Program-made: the position numbers and the translations under genes | Assembly: GCA_002471665.1 (NCBI GenBank) | Contig: DKQK01000071.1 | Span: forward strand, 62,001-126,000 | DNA length: 64,000 nt | Direction of reading: 5' to 3' | Source: Gammaproteobacteria bacterium UBA7310 | GTDB taxonomy: Bacteria > Pseudomonadota > Gammaproteobacteria > Pseudomonadales > Ketobacteraceae | In this document: piece by piece, positions 35,407 through 44,385 of the stretch | How the letters are laid out: each line of letters begins with the position of its first letter | Position numbering within the stretch: position 1 is the stretch's first letter | Notes under the pieces: model-generated | What the model was told of the DNA's origin: nothing | What the model saw: only the letters and a program-made list of their open reading frames with translations | Database searches by the model: none

Positions 35407-37260
35407 TTATTTTTCAATCTGGGAAAGATCCCGCACGCCACCACGGTCCGCACTGGTGGCCAGGGCAGCATAAGCCCGCAACGCGGTGCTGACTTTGCGG
35501 GGGCGAAACTCCACCGGCTTCCATCCATCCTTGCCCTTGGCGTCCATGGCGGCACGACGTTGCGACAAGGTTTCATCGCTGAGCAACACATCAATGCTGC
35601 GGTTGGGGATATCAATGCGGATCAAATCGCCCTGCTGTACCAGGGCGATGGCTCCACCGGACGCAGACTCGGGTGACACGTGCCCGATGGACAAACCAGA
35701 GGTGCCTCCGGAAAACCGGCCATCGGTGAGCAACGCACACTGCTTGCCAAGCCCCTTGGATTTCAGATAACTGGTGGGGTACAACATTTCCTGCATACCC
35801 GGGCCGCCTTTGGGCCCTTCATAACGAATTACCACTACGTCACCGGCCTGCACTTCATCACCCAGAATGCCTTTCACCGCCGCATCCTGGCTTTCGTAAA
35901 TGCGGGCAGGCCCTTCAAACACCAGAATACTCTCATCCACGCCAGCGGTTTTTACCACACAACCGTTCGGGGCGATATTACCGGACAGCACCGCCAAACC
36001 ACCCTCGGTGGAGTATGCGTGTTCCAGCGAGCGAATACAGCCGTTGGCACGATCGGCGTCTACCGAGTCCCAGCGACAATCCTGGCTGAACGCCTGCTGG
36101 GTAGGAATACCGGCCGGCCCGGCCCGGAAGAACGTGTGCACAGCTTCGTCATCGGTCACCGTGATGTCCCACTTGGCAAGGGCTTCTTCCAGCGACGGGG
36201 CATGCACAGTGGCAACATCGGCATTCAGTAAACCCGCTCGATTCAGTTCCCCCAAAATACCCATAATGCCACCGGCACGGTGCACGTCCTCGATATGATA
36301 CTGCTGGGTATTAGGGGCAACCTTGCACAGCTGCGGCACCTTACGCGACAGTCGATCGATGTCCTTCATACCGAAGTCCACTTCACCTTCCTGGGCAGCG
36401 GCCATCAGGTGCAGAATGGTGTTGGTCGAGCCGCCCATGGCAATGTCCAGGGTCATGGCGTTTTCGAACGCCTTGACGTTGGCGATGGCGCGGGGCAACA
36501 CGGAATCATCATCCTGCTCGTAATAACGTTTGGTGATGGCCACGATCTGGCGCCCGGCTTCCAGAAACAGTTGCTCCCGGTCGGCGTGGGTTGCCAGCGT
36601 GGTGCCGTTACCCGGTAAGGAAAGCCCCAGGGCCTCGGTGAGGCAATTCATGGAATTGGCCGTAAACATACCGGAACAGGAGCCACAGGTGGGACACGCA
36701 CTGCGCTCGTACATGTCAGCCTGCTCATCGGTGATATTAGGGTCGGCGGCGGCCACCATGGCATCCACCAGATCCAGTTTCACCACTTTATCGGCCAGTT
36801 TGGTTTTGCCCGCTTCCATGGGGCCACCGGAAACAAAAATCACCGGTATATTCAACCGCAAGGCGGCCATCAGCATGCCCGGGGTGATCTTGTCACAATT
36901 GGAAATACACACCAGTGCGTCAGCACAATGGGCGTTGACCATGTATTCCACCGAATCGGCAATGATCTCACGGGAGGGCAAACTGTAGAGCATGCCGTCA
37001 TGGCCCATGGCAATACCATCATCCACTGCAATGGTGTTGAATTCCTTGGCTACCCCACCGGCCTTTTCAATTTCGCGGCAAACCAGTTGCCCCAGATCTT
37101 TCAGGTGCACGTGTCCGGGCACGAACTGGGTGAATGAATTCGCCACGGCGATAATGGGCTTCTGAAAATCGTCATCCTGCATGCCTGTGGCCCGCCACAG
37201 GGCACGGGCTCCCGCCATGTTACGACCTTGTGTGGAGGTTTTGGAACGATACGCCGGCAT
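35407..37260 (-). CDS. ilvD: dihydroxy-acid dehydratase
   Basis: At 617 aa it has full IlvD length. The cluster ligands appear in CISNCDKITPGML and CPTCGSCSGMFTANSMNC, and FSGGTSGLSIGHVSPE ends the active-site region. It removes water from 2,3-dihydroxy acids in valine, isoleucine and pantothenate synthesis, using an Fe-S cluster. No other ilv gene is adjacent; leuA is 20 kb away. Intact. Confidence 0.97.
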   Translation of the reverse strand: MPAYRSKTSTQGRNMAGARALWRATGMQDDDFQKPIIAVANSFTQFVPGHVHLKDLGQLVCREIEKAGGVAKEFNTIAVDDGIAMGHDGMLYSLPSREIIADSVEYMVNAHCADALVCISNCDKITPGMLMAALRLNIPVIFVSGGPMEAGKTKLADKVVKLDLVDAMVAAADPNITDEQADMYERSACPTCGSCSGMFTANSMNCLTEALGLSLPGNGTTLATHADREQLFLEAGRQIVAITKRYYEQDDDSVLPRAIANVKAFENAMTLDIAMGGSTNTILHLMAAAQEGEVDFGMKDIDRLSRKVPQLCKVAPNTQQYHIEDVHRAGGIMGILGELNRAGLLNADVATVHAPSLEEALAKWDITVTDDEAVHTFFRAGPAGIPTQQAFSQDCRWDSVDADRANGCIRSLEHAYSTEGGLAVLSGNIAPNGCVVKTAGVDESILVFEGPARIYESQDAAVKGILGDEVQAGDVVVIRYEGPKGGPGMQEMLYPTSYLKSKGLGKQCALLTDGRFSGGTSGLSIGHVSPESASGGAIALVQQGDLIRIDIPNRSIDVLLSDETLSQRRAAMDAKGKDGWKPVEFRPRKVSTALRAYAALATSADRGGVRDLSQIEK

Positions 37261-37349
37261 GATGCTCTCCTGCTCTACGGTATTGCTGTGCGCTGATAAA
37301 AAATCAAGGTTGCATAGGATAGCAGGAAGCGGCGCCTGTCGACAGAGAT

Positions 37350-37994
37350 TCAGGCCCGCAGGGCACGACTGCCCAACACCACCATCATGACCTGACGCTC
37401 CAGGATGGCCAGGCGCTGTTCCCGTTTTTCCTGACTGATATCAAGGGCATTGAGCACGAAAGTGATCAGCAGTGAAAATATGGCATCGGACTCCACATCA
37501 AAGCCCACCTCGCCCATGCCTTTAAGCTGGGCGGCATCCCTCATGTCATTAGCCATTTCCCGCCGCATCATGGACAGCTCCCGCCGAATCAGGCGGCGGT
37601 ATTCCGGGTTGGGATTCAGCCACTGCACGATCAACAGGCGCAACACTGGCTCAAAGCGGCTGACAGCCAGCAGGAACTCGCCCAGCAGGGTTTTCAGCGC
37701 CGGCTCCACGTCCTGGCTTACCATGGCGCGGCGTGCCCGCCGGGCCACCGCGCGCATCCGCAGCAGGCACTCGTCCACCAGGGCCAGGCCCAGCTCATCC
37801 ATGTCGGTAAAGTGGTTATATAGGGAAGGGGCGGCCATGCCGGCGGCCCGAGCCACTTCGCGCAAGCCCAGAGCATCCGGTGAACGGCCCTCCTCCACCA
37901 GCTGCATGGCCGCAGCCAGTATGCGGCGGCGAGTGGCTTCTTTGCGGTCGGATCGACTGCTTTTTTGGCTGGCTGGAGGCATCAAGGGGCTCAT
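37350..37994 (-). CDS. TetR/AcrR family regulator, divergent from fatty acyl-CoA reductase
   Basis: A protein of 214 aa with an N-terminal TetR HTH (TRRRILAAAMQLVEEG ... VARAAGMAAPSLYNHF) and a ligand-binding domain of FabR/DesT flavour (LRLLIVQWLNPNPEYRRLIRREL). FabR-like regulators respond to acyl-CoA or acyl-ACP. Its ATG touches a large inverted repeat (37993-38026), so it very likely represses itself and the divergent fatty acyl-CoA reductase gene. The ligand is inferred, not shown. Confidence 0.88.
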   Translation of the reverse strand: MSPLMPPASQKSSRSDRKEATRRRILAAAMQLVEEGRSPDALGLREVARAAGMAAPSLYNHFTDMDELGLALVDECLLRMRAVARRARRAMVSQDVEPALKTLLGEFLLAVSRFEPVLRLLIVQWLNPNPEYRRLIRRELSMMRREMANDMRDAAQLKGMGEVGFDVESDAIFSLLITFVLNALDISQEKREQRLAILERQVMMVVLGSRALRA

Positions 37995-38026
37995 TCAATA
38001 AACAAACAGATGTTAGTTTATTGAAT
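37993..38026. promoter_or_regulatory. predicted TetR operator, 11-bp perfect inverted repeat
   Basis: ATTCAATAAAC (37993-38003), a 12-base spacer and GTTTATTGAAT (38016-38026). It abuts the TetR start codon and lies about 100 bases before the reductase ATG. Confidence 0.75.
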
Positions 38027-38062
38027 TATGGTATGTTCGGCAATTTTTGTCCGAACAGGCTA

Positions 38063-38107
38063 TTGACTTGGTTTCAAAGGGCGTCTAACTTAACTTACAC
38101 TTGTAAG
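38063..38107 (+). promoter_or_regulatory. predicted sigma-70 promoter of the fatty acyl-CoA reductase gene with +1 palindrome
   Basis: TTGACT (38063-38068), 17 bases, TAACTT (38086-38091). A 14-bp palindrome CTTACACTTGTAAG (38094-38107) covers the expected start site and may be a second operator. Confidence 0.6.
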
Positions 38108-38125
38108 CTATCAAGGGTGAGAGAT

Positions 38126-40174
38126 ATGGAACATCTGGTGACTGGCGCCACCGGCTTTATTGGCCGTTTTGTGGTGGCGGAACTGTTACAACAACCCGAT
38201 TGCGTGGTGCACGCTCTGGTTCGCAAGGGCTCTGAACACAAACTGGACCAGATTCGCCAACAACTGGGCTCCAATGGCCAACGCCTGCGCGCTCTCAGTG
38301 GGGACCTGACCCAGCCCGGGCTGGGATTATCCCGGGCGGATCAGCAGCGGTTACGGGGTAAGATCCGGCATCTATACCACCTGGCAGCGATTTACGACCT
38401 GCAAGCCGACGCCGACAGCCAGCAGCAAGCCAATGTGGAGGGCACCCGTCATGCCCTGCAGGCAGCCAGAACATTGCAGGTGGACTGCTTCCAGCACGCC
38501 AGCTCCATCGCCGTTGCCGGCCTGTATCCCGGGCAATTCACTGAAGCCATGTTTGAGGAAGGCACCGACTTCAATAACCCCTATTTCCTGACCAAACACC
38601 TGGCAGAGAAATGCGTGCGCGACGAAGCCGACGTGCCCTACCGGATTTACCGCCCCTCCATGGTGGTGGGCGATTCCCGCAGCGGCGCCATGGACAAGAT
38701 CGATGGCCCCTACTACATCTTCAGGCTACTGGAGTTGGTGGGGCGGTTTGTGCCGGCCTGGGCCCCCTTACCGGGGCTGGAAGGCGGTCAATTCAATATC
38801 GTACCCGTGGACTATGTTGCCAAGGCCATGGTCCACATTGCGCATCAACCCGACCTGGACGGGCAATGTTTTTTTCTCACCGACGACCGCCACTACAGCC
38901 TGGCTGAGTTGATCAACCTGATTGCCGAGGTTTCCGGGCTGCCCGGTTTCCGTTGGGCCATCCCCAACCGCGCACTGGACAAACTACCCGCTTCAACCAT
39001 TCCCACCCTGGCCCGTCAGTGGTGGATGAAAAAGTTCCTGTTGAGTCTGGACATTGCACCGGATGCCCTGGGCTTTATCACCTACAAAACCACGTTCGAC
39101 CGTTCCAACGCCGCCAGGGCATTAGCAGGCTCCGGCATATCCCCACCACCACTGCCGGAGTACCTGCCGCGACTGTGGCAATACTGGCGCCAGCATCTGT
39201 CTCCACAACGCCCGCAGGCCCGCATCGAAAACCACGGTGTATTGTTGCGCAAACCCAGCCTTAAACCCTATCTTATGCGGGCTCGGGATCACTGGAAATG
39301 GAACACCAAACGCCTGCTGCATTCTCAGCAGGCGCTGCACGACCGGGTGGCAGGTAAAACCATACTGCTTACCGGGGCCAGTTCCGGTATCGGCGCACAG
39401 GTGGCGCACCAACTGGCCGCCGCCGGCGCCACTCTGATCCTGGTGGCGCGCAGCAAAGACAAACTGGATGCCATCGCTGAACAGATCCAGAACGAAGGCG
39501 GTACCGCCTTTGTGTATGCCACCGACCTCACCGTCGGGGACAGCATTGATCAGGTCTGCCAGCAGATTCTCAAACAGCATGGCGGCGTGGACATACTGAT
39601 TAACAATGCCGGCCGCTCCATCCGCCGCTCCATCAAGTTCAGCCTCGATCGCTTCCACGATTACGAACGTACCATGCAGCTGAATTACTATGGCTCCGTG
39701 CGCATGGCCCTGAACCTGTTGCCGGGTATGCTGGAGCGGGGGGACGGACACATCGTCAACGTATCCACGGTCGGTGTGCAGGCCAATCCGGCCCGTTTTT
39801 CTGCTTATCTGGGATCGAAGTGGGCGTTGGAAGGCTGGAGCTGGGTGGCCGCCAACGAACTGGCGCACACCGGTGTTACGGTTTCCACCATCAATTATCC
39901 CCTGGTGCGCACCCCCATGATCGCCCCCACCAAAATATACGACTACACACCGGCCATGTCGCCGGAAACAGCGGTCAATTGGATGCTGGACATCATCATT
40001 ACCCGCAACAAGCGCAAGGTGGGGCCCCTGGGCCTGGGCGCGCTGACCATGTATTACCTGCTGCCCAAAACTGCAGAAACCATCGTCAATGCAAGCTATC
40101 AAGCGGTCTACGAAGCACCGCCTGAGCCCCGTGCAAAAACCGCGAGAAAACAGAAGCGGAAGGCTCCGATTTAA
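38126..40174 (+). CDS. fused two-domain SDR, probable fatty acyl-CoA reductase
   Basis: Start at ATG 38126, with AAGGGTGAG upstream; 682 aa. The N-terminal extended SDR has TGATGFIG (6-13) and YFLTK (Tyr153/Lys157); the C-terminal classical SDR has TGASSGIG (416-423), NNAG (493-496) and YLGSK (Tyr561/Lys565). This double-SDR plan and the opening LVTGATGFIGRFVV match the Marinobacter-type acyl-CoA/acyl-ACP reductase that makes fatty alcohol directly by four-electron reduction. It would feed the WS/DGAT encoded at 14.7 kb. A mycobacterial-type SDR fusion of other function is the alternative. Likely repressed by the divergent TetR. Confidence 0.82.
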   Translation: MEHLVTGATGFIGRFVVAELLQQPDCVVHALVRKGSEHKLDQIRQQLGSNGQRLRALSGDLTQPGLGLSRADQQRLRGKIRHLYHLAAIYDLQADADSQQQANVEGTRHALQAARTLQVDCFQHASSIAVAGLYPGQFTEAMFEEGTDFNNPYFLTKHLAEKCVRDEADVPYRIYRPSMVVGDSRSGAMDKIDGPYYIFRLLELVGRFVPAWAPLPGLEGGQFNIVPVDYVAKAMVHIAHQPDLDGQCFFLTDDRHYSLAELINLIAEVSGLPGFRWAIPNRALDKLPASTIPTLARQWWMKKFLLSLDIAPDALGFITYKTTFDRSNAARALAGSGISPPPLPEYLPRLWQYWRQHLSPQRPQARIENHGVLLRKPSLKPYLMRARDHWKWNTKRLLHSQQALHDRVAGKTILLTGASSGIGAQVAHQLAAAGATLILVARSKDKLDAIAEQIQNEGGTAFVYATDLTVGDSIDQVCQQILKQHGGVDILINNAGRSIRRSIKFSLDRFHDYERTMQLNYYGSVRMALNLLPGMLERGDGHIVNVSTVGVQANPARFSAYLGSKWALEGWSWVAANELAHTGVTVSTINYPLVRTPMIAPTKIYDYTPAMSPETAVNWMLDIIITRNKRKVGPLGLGALTMYYLLPKTAETIVNASYQAVYEAPPEPRAKTARKQKRKAPI

Positions 40175-40179
40175 GCGCC

Positions 40180-40806
40180 TTATTGCTGGTCTTGCAGCAG
40201 GATTTCTTTCATCAATCGGGACAGGTCCTGCAGCTGGGTGTCCTCACGGGCTGCCAGCTGCTGCACCACACCCACACGATCCATCTTACTGCGATTCTGA
40301 CTCAGTTTGGCTTTGCCTTCGATTGCCCGGATTCTGATACGGAAAAACACCAGGGACTTGAGCATGGATTGCAACATACCGTGATCAAGCTCTGCCAGTG
40401 TCCAGCCTTCACCGTAACGCGCTTCGTTGACTTCACTGATACGCTCCAGCACCGACACCGACTCTGTCTCGGTTTTGATTAACTCGGCCTTGCCGGACAC
40501 CTGCACCGAGACAAAATTCCAGGTGGGCACACCATTGGGCTGGCTGTACCAGCGGGGAGAAACATATCCATGGGGCCCATCAAAACACACCACCAGGTCG
40601 TCTGCCATTATCAGGCTTTGCCATTGTCCATTGGCCCGCCCCATGTGCCCCAGTAATTCGCCCTTTTCACGGTCGAGAAGAAACGGATATGAGTTGATTT
40701 CAATGCGCCCACGTTGACAGGTAGCCAGTTTGCCGAAACTCCAGCGTTCAACCCAGTCAAACAGCAGAGACTTGTCAGTAACAGAAAACGATTTTGGCGT
40801 GTACAT
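40180..40806 (-). CDS. PaiB family FMN-binding protein
   Basis: A protein of 208 aa with the PaiB order: MYTPKSFSVTDKSLLFDWVER at the start, a split-barrel FMN fold, FDGPHGYVSPRWYSQPNGVPTWNFV (the family signature) and a helical tail. Bacillus PaiB is described as a negative regulator of sporulation and degradative enzymes, but the proteins look like flavin enzymes and the DNA-binding role is uncertain. It is convergent with the reductase gene, only five bases from its stop codon. Confidence 0.88.
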   Translation of the reverse strand: MYTPKSFSVTDKSLLFDWVERWSFGKLATCQRGRIEINSYPFLLDREKGELLGHMGRANGQWQSLIMADDLVVCFDGPHGYVSPRWYSQPNGVPTWNFVSVQVSGKAELIKTETESVSVLERISEVNEARYGEGWTLAELDHGMLQSMLKSLVFFRIRIRAIEGKAKLSQNRSKMDRVGVVQQLAAREDTQLQDLSRLMKEILLQDQQ

Positions 40807-40824
40807 CTAAAGGCCTGTAGTCTC

Positions 40825-42021
40825 TCATTCGGTAGCCGTCTGTACCCGGCCAATTTGTTTAATCAATACTAGATGCAACCACACCATCAGACAAATCAGC
40901 AGCATAGCCAGCGCGACCATGTTCAATCCCTGCCAGCCAATTTGTGCCAACAGGAAGCCGGCGCAGAGTGAGGCAACCCCCTGACAGGCAAACACAATAA
41001 AGTCGTTTGTGGCCTGCGCCTGAAACCGTTCCGGGCCGGGGTGCGTGGTCGCCACCATTTGAGTACCGGCCATAAACAACGCATTCCATCCACCACCGAG
41101 CAAGATCAATGCCGCCAGATAATGGGTCAGGGTGACACCGGACAGTGCCAGATAAACGCAAGCAAGATTGCACAGCAGCCCCAACAAAGCGACCCAATAG
41201 ACACCCAGGCGCTGCATTACGTAGCCGGTCAACAGTGACGGCAGAAACATGGCCACAATGTGCCATTGAATCACCGCTGAGGTATCGCTCAGGGACAATC
41301 CCTGATGATGATGCATGCTGATGGGCGTAGCCGTCATCACCAGGCTCATGACGGCAAAGGAGGTTGCACCGCAAATCACTCCCAGGGTGTAATCAGCCCG
41401 CCACAACGCCTTGCGCGGCAAACGAAGGGTTGGGGTGGCACTGGCCGTAACAGTGGCTCCGCGATAGAACCACATCAACGCGCCGCACAGCACGGCCAGT
41501 AGCATCAGAGCCAGAAAGGAACCCATATACGGATAATCAGGCACCCAGTTCACCGCCACCACTCCCAAGCGGGGGCCAATCATGGCAGCACCAATCCCGG
41601 CAAACAGAATCAGCGATACCGCCAGTGAGATGCGCTGGGGCTCTGCATTCTCAGCTGCCGCAAACCGAAACTGTTGGACGAAGGCCAGGGTGGAACCCAG
41701 CAGCGCCATGGCCACACAGAACAGGGCAAACGACTGGATTGCAATGGACACCATGGCCAATGCGCTGCCGGCCAGACACAACCCCACAGCGGCCAGGAAC
41801 CCGCGCCGACGCCCGTGCGCCTGCGCCAGTCGCGCCGCGGGTAGGGTGCTGAGGGCCGTGCCCGCCACCAGCGTGCCCATGCCCAACGTGGCCCAGGCCT
41901 CCGATGGCGCCAGGCGCACACCAATAAAGCCATTGATCAAGACCAGCATGGGGGCCGTGCTGCCCAGGGTACAATGCCCCAGCACCAACAGAATCAGGTT
42001 TCTGATGTTCACGCTTAACAA
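40825..42021 (-). CDS. major facilitator superfamily transporter
   Basis: A protein of 398 aa with about twelve hydrophobic helices, the second half beginning near LRLPRKALWRADYTLG. LPAARLAQAHGRRRGFLAAVG supplies the MFS loop 2-3 motif (GRRRG), where A/G-x3-GRR is usual. The start is TTG at 42021 or GTG at 42012; neither has a strong ribosome site. Single-gene unit near PaiB, 18 bases apart on the same strand, perhaps cotranscribed. Substrate unknown; drug or metabolite efflux is typical. Confidence 0.82.
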   Translation of the reverse strand: MLSVNIRNLILLVLGHCTLGSTAPMLVLINGFIGVRLAPSEAWATLGMGTLVAGTALSTLPAARLAQAHGRRRGFLAAVGLCLAGSALAMVSIAIQSFALFCVAMALLGSTLAFVQQFRFAAAENAEPQRISLAVSLILFAGIGAAMIGPRLGVVAVNWVPDYPYMGSFLALMLLAVLCGALMWFYRGATVTASATPTLRLPRKALWRADYTLGVICGATSFAVMSLVMTATPISMHHHQGLSLSDTSAVIQWHIVAMFLPSLLTGYVMQRLGVYWVALLGLLCNLACVYLALSGVTLTHYLAALILLGGGWNALFMAGTQMVATTHPGPERFQAQATNDFIVFACQGVASLCAGFLLAQIGWQGLNMVALAMLLICLMVWLHLVLIKQIGRVQTATE

Positions 42022-42088
42022 CAGGCTTCCGTAAGCAGTTATCCGTTAGCAGACTAAGGGCAGCGAACGCCGCCGTGATATTTTGCTC

Positions 42089-42205
42089 TTACATGCCAAT
42101 GGCACACACATCGTCTCCGAACCATAATGAGAGATCGCAGGTGGTGCACCCGGAAACGGAGAAGCAGGCGGCCAGCAAAGCGGCCATGAGAATTCTTTTT
42201 GTCAT
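42089..42205 (-). CDS. 38-aa predicted lipoprotein
   Basis: A very short gene with AGGGAA upstream of ATG 42205. The product begins MTKRILMAALLAACFSVSGC, a complete lipoprotein signal with lipobox VSGC (Cys20), leaving 19 mature residues with two further Cys (TTCDLSLWFGDDVCAIGM). Its size, lipobox and start signal make it credible. Its function is unknown; the two mature Cys could form a disulphide. Confidence 0.55.
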   Translation of the reverse strand: MTKRILMAALLAACFSVSGCTTCDLSLWFGDDVCAIGM

Positions 42206-42302
42206 GGTGTCTTTCCCTGAGGTGATGAAGCTCCACTTTACACGCTTGCGCGCCGGGTTTCCACAGGCCTGCATGGGCAGCGGATACGCTGTGAACGGCC
42301 AC

Positions 42303-42328
42303 AAAAAAGCCCGCATAATGCGGGCTTT
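42303..42328 (-). terminator. rho-independent terminator after the 3-hydroxyacyl-CoA dehydrogenase gene
   Basis: On the minus strand a 10-bp stem (AAAGCCCGCA/TGCGGGCTTT) with a 3-base loop is followed by TTTTTT, 27 bases past the stop codon. Confidence 0.85.
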
Positions 42329-42354
42329 CCGGCCATCAAACCTTTTGAGTTCGA

Positions 42355-43125
42355 TCAGCGAGGCGCCATACGGATAGAGCCGTCCAGACGCACAACCTCA
42401 CCATTGAAGAAACCGTTTTCAACCATCTGGCAGGCCAACTGACCATACTCGGGCGGATGCCCCAGACGCTTGGGAAACTGAGTCATCTCAACCAACGGCA
42501 ACTTCACCGCATCCGGCGCAGCATTCATCAATGGTGTATTGAAAATGCCCGGAGCGATCACATTGACTCGAATACCGTAACTGGACAGATCACGGGCAAT
42601 AGGCAGGGTCATCCCCACCACACCGCCTTTGGAAGCAGAATAGGCAACCTGCCCCACCTGACCATCAAACGCTGCCACCGAGGCAGTATTGATAATCACG
42701 CCACGTTCACCGTCTTCGGTGACAGGATCGTTCTTGGCCATGGCTTCCGCCGCCAGACGGGTAACGTTAAAGGTTCCCACCAGGTTCACGCTGATTACTT
42801 TCTGGAAAATCTCCAACGAATGGGGGCCCTTGCTGCCGTAGGTTTTCATGGCCGAGCCGATGCCGGCACAGTTCACTGCCACATGCAGCGCACCAAAGGC
42901 CGCCAGCACATTGGCAATGGCAGCCTGGACCGAGGCTTCATCGGCCACGTTCACTTTTTCAAAACGGCAGTTGTCACCCAGTTCCGCCGCTGCTCCGTTG
43001 CCCGCCTCTTCATTGAGATCGAAAATGACAACCTTGGCACCCTTGGCCAGAAACGCTTCGGTGGTGGCTCGACCCAGACCGGATGCACCACCGGTGACCA
43101 CGGCAACCTTATCTTGTAAATCCAT
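42355..43125 (-). CDS. SDR 3-hydroxyacyl-CoA dehydrogenase (HSD10/type II-like)
   Basis: A protein of 256 aa with TGGASGLG near residue 11, NCAGIG and YSASKGG (YxxxK). The stretch GIGSAMKTYGSKGPHSLEIFQKVISVNLVGTFNV and LDGSIRMAPR at the end are typical of HSD10-type 3-hydroxyacyl-CoA dehydrogenases, which oxidise L-3-hydroxyacyl-CoA with NAD+ in beta-oxidation. It is divergent from the oxidoreductase-thioesterase-enoyl-CoA hydratase group, giving a small acyl-CoA catabolic neighbourhood. AAGAGG precedes the ATG. Confidence 0.88.
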   Translation of the reverse strand: MDLQDKVAVVTGGASGLGRATTEAFLAKGAKVVIFDLNEEAGNGAAAELGDNCRFEKVNVADEASVQAAIANVLAAFGALHVAVNCAGIGSAMKTYGSKGPHSLEIFQKVISVNLVGTFNVTRLAAEAMAKNDPVTEDGERGVIINTASVAAFDGQVGQVAYSASKGGVVGMTLPIARDLSSYGIRVNVIAPGIFNTPLMNAAPDAVKLPLVEMTQFPKRLGHPPEYGQLACQMVENGFFNGEVVRLDGSIRMAPR

Positions 43126-43370
43126 GTTATGTCCTCTTAAGTCGGTGACTGTATCATCGTGTTATGTAAGGAGTATGACTATGGGGTCGAGAGTATACAG
43201 GGGCAATATCAACACGCAACTGGCCAAAACTGACAGTTAATTAGCCTTTTCAGTCAGTGAAGCCACTTCCGATTGACTTCAAAATTACAGACTGCGTACC
43301 CTTCCCTGCCACGCTCAGGATTGCGAGCTTTCAGCAGCAACGACCACACATTATATATAGGGAACCAGCC

Positions 43371-44360
43371 ATGAAAGCGGTACTTTGTAAAGAATACGGG
43401 CCAGCGGAAAAGTTGGTGATCGAAGACATCCCCGCCCCCAGTATCGGCGCCGATGGCGTACTGATTGAGGTCAAGGCGGCGGGTATCAACTTCCCGGACA
43501 CCCTGATCATTGAAAACAAATACCAGTTTAAACCGCCGCTGCCATTTATTCCAGGTACCGAAGTAGCTGGCATCGTAAAGCAAGTGGGTGAAACAGTGTC
43601 ACAGGTAAAGCCCGGCGACAAGGTCATGGGATTCGCTTTTGTCGGTGCCTACGCTGAGCAAATCGTGGTCCCGGCGGCCAGTTGCTTTCCCATGCCCGAC
43701 ACCTTCAGTTTTGAGGAAGCGGCAGCCTTTACCATGATCTACGGCACCTCTTATTACGCTCTCAAGCAAAGGGGCCAACTGCGCAGCGGCGAAACCTTGC
43801 TGGTGCTGGGCGCTTCCGGCGGGGTGGGCATGGCGGCCGTGGAATTGGGCAAACTGATGGGTGCCACGGTGATTGCCGCCGGAGGCAATAACGATAAGCT
43901 GGCGGTGTGCCAGGAGCGCGGTGCAGATCACATCGTCAATTACAACGATGCCGACTGGAAAGATCAGGTGAAACAATTAACCGGTGGCAATGGCGCCGAT
44001 GTGATCTATGACGCCGTGGGTGGCGAGTACACCCAGACCGCCCTGCGCTGTATCAACTGGGGTGGCCGTCTGCTGGTAATTGGCTTCGCCAGTGGCGACA
44101 TCCCCCAGCTGGCCGCCAACCTGACGCTGCTGAAAAGCAGTTCCGTGGTCGGGGTATTCTGGGGTGCCTCGCTGGCCAAGGAGCCTGAAGCCAACCAGGA
44201 AAATTTCAAAGAGCTGTTCAACTGGTCCATGGAAGGTAAAATCAAACCCTATGTGTGTGCCAGCTATCCACTGGAACAGGTGGCAGATGCAATGAACCTG
44301 CTACTGCAAAGGAAGGCCGTAGGTAAAGTTGTATTGACCACGGATCAGGCTTCCCAATAA
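43371..44360 (+). CDS. NADPH:quinone oxidoreductase family (zinc-free MDR) protein
   Basis: Start at ATG 43371 (MKAVLCKEYGPAEKLVIEDIPAP), since a 38-residue upstream extension has no homology-like features. The 329-aa MDR protein carries GASGGVGMAAVELGKLMGATVIA, the cofactor motif, and lacks the Cys/His set for catalytic zinc. It may reduce quinones or enoyl substrates. It is the first gene of a plus-strand group with a thioesterase (26 bases on) and an enoyl-CoA hydratase (11 bases on), so an acyl-CoA-linked role is possible. Confidence 0.85.
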   Translation: MKAVLCKEYGPAEKLVIEDIPAPSIGADGVLIEVKAAGINFPDTLIIENKYQFKPPLPFIPGTEVAGIVKQVGETVSQVKPGDKVMGFAFVGAYAEQIVVPAASCFPMPDTFSFEEAAAFTMIYGTSYYALKQRGQLRSGETLLVLGASGGVGMAAVELGKLMGATVIAAGGNNDKLAVCQERGADHIVNYNDADWKDQVKQLTGGNGADVIYDAVGGEYTQTALRCINWGGRLLVIGFASGDIPQLAANLTLLKSSSVVGVFWGASLAKEPEANQENFKELFNWSMEGKIKPYVCASYPLEQVADAMNLLLQRKAVGKVVLTTDQASQ

Positions 44361-44385
44361 CCAGACGATTGTAGGTAGTAGTATC

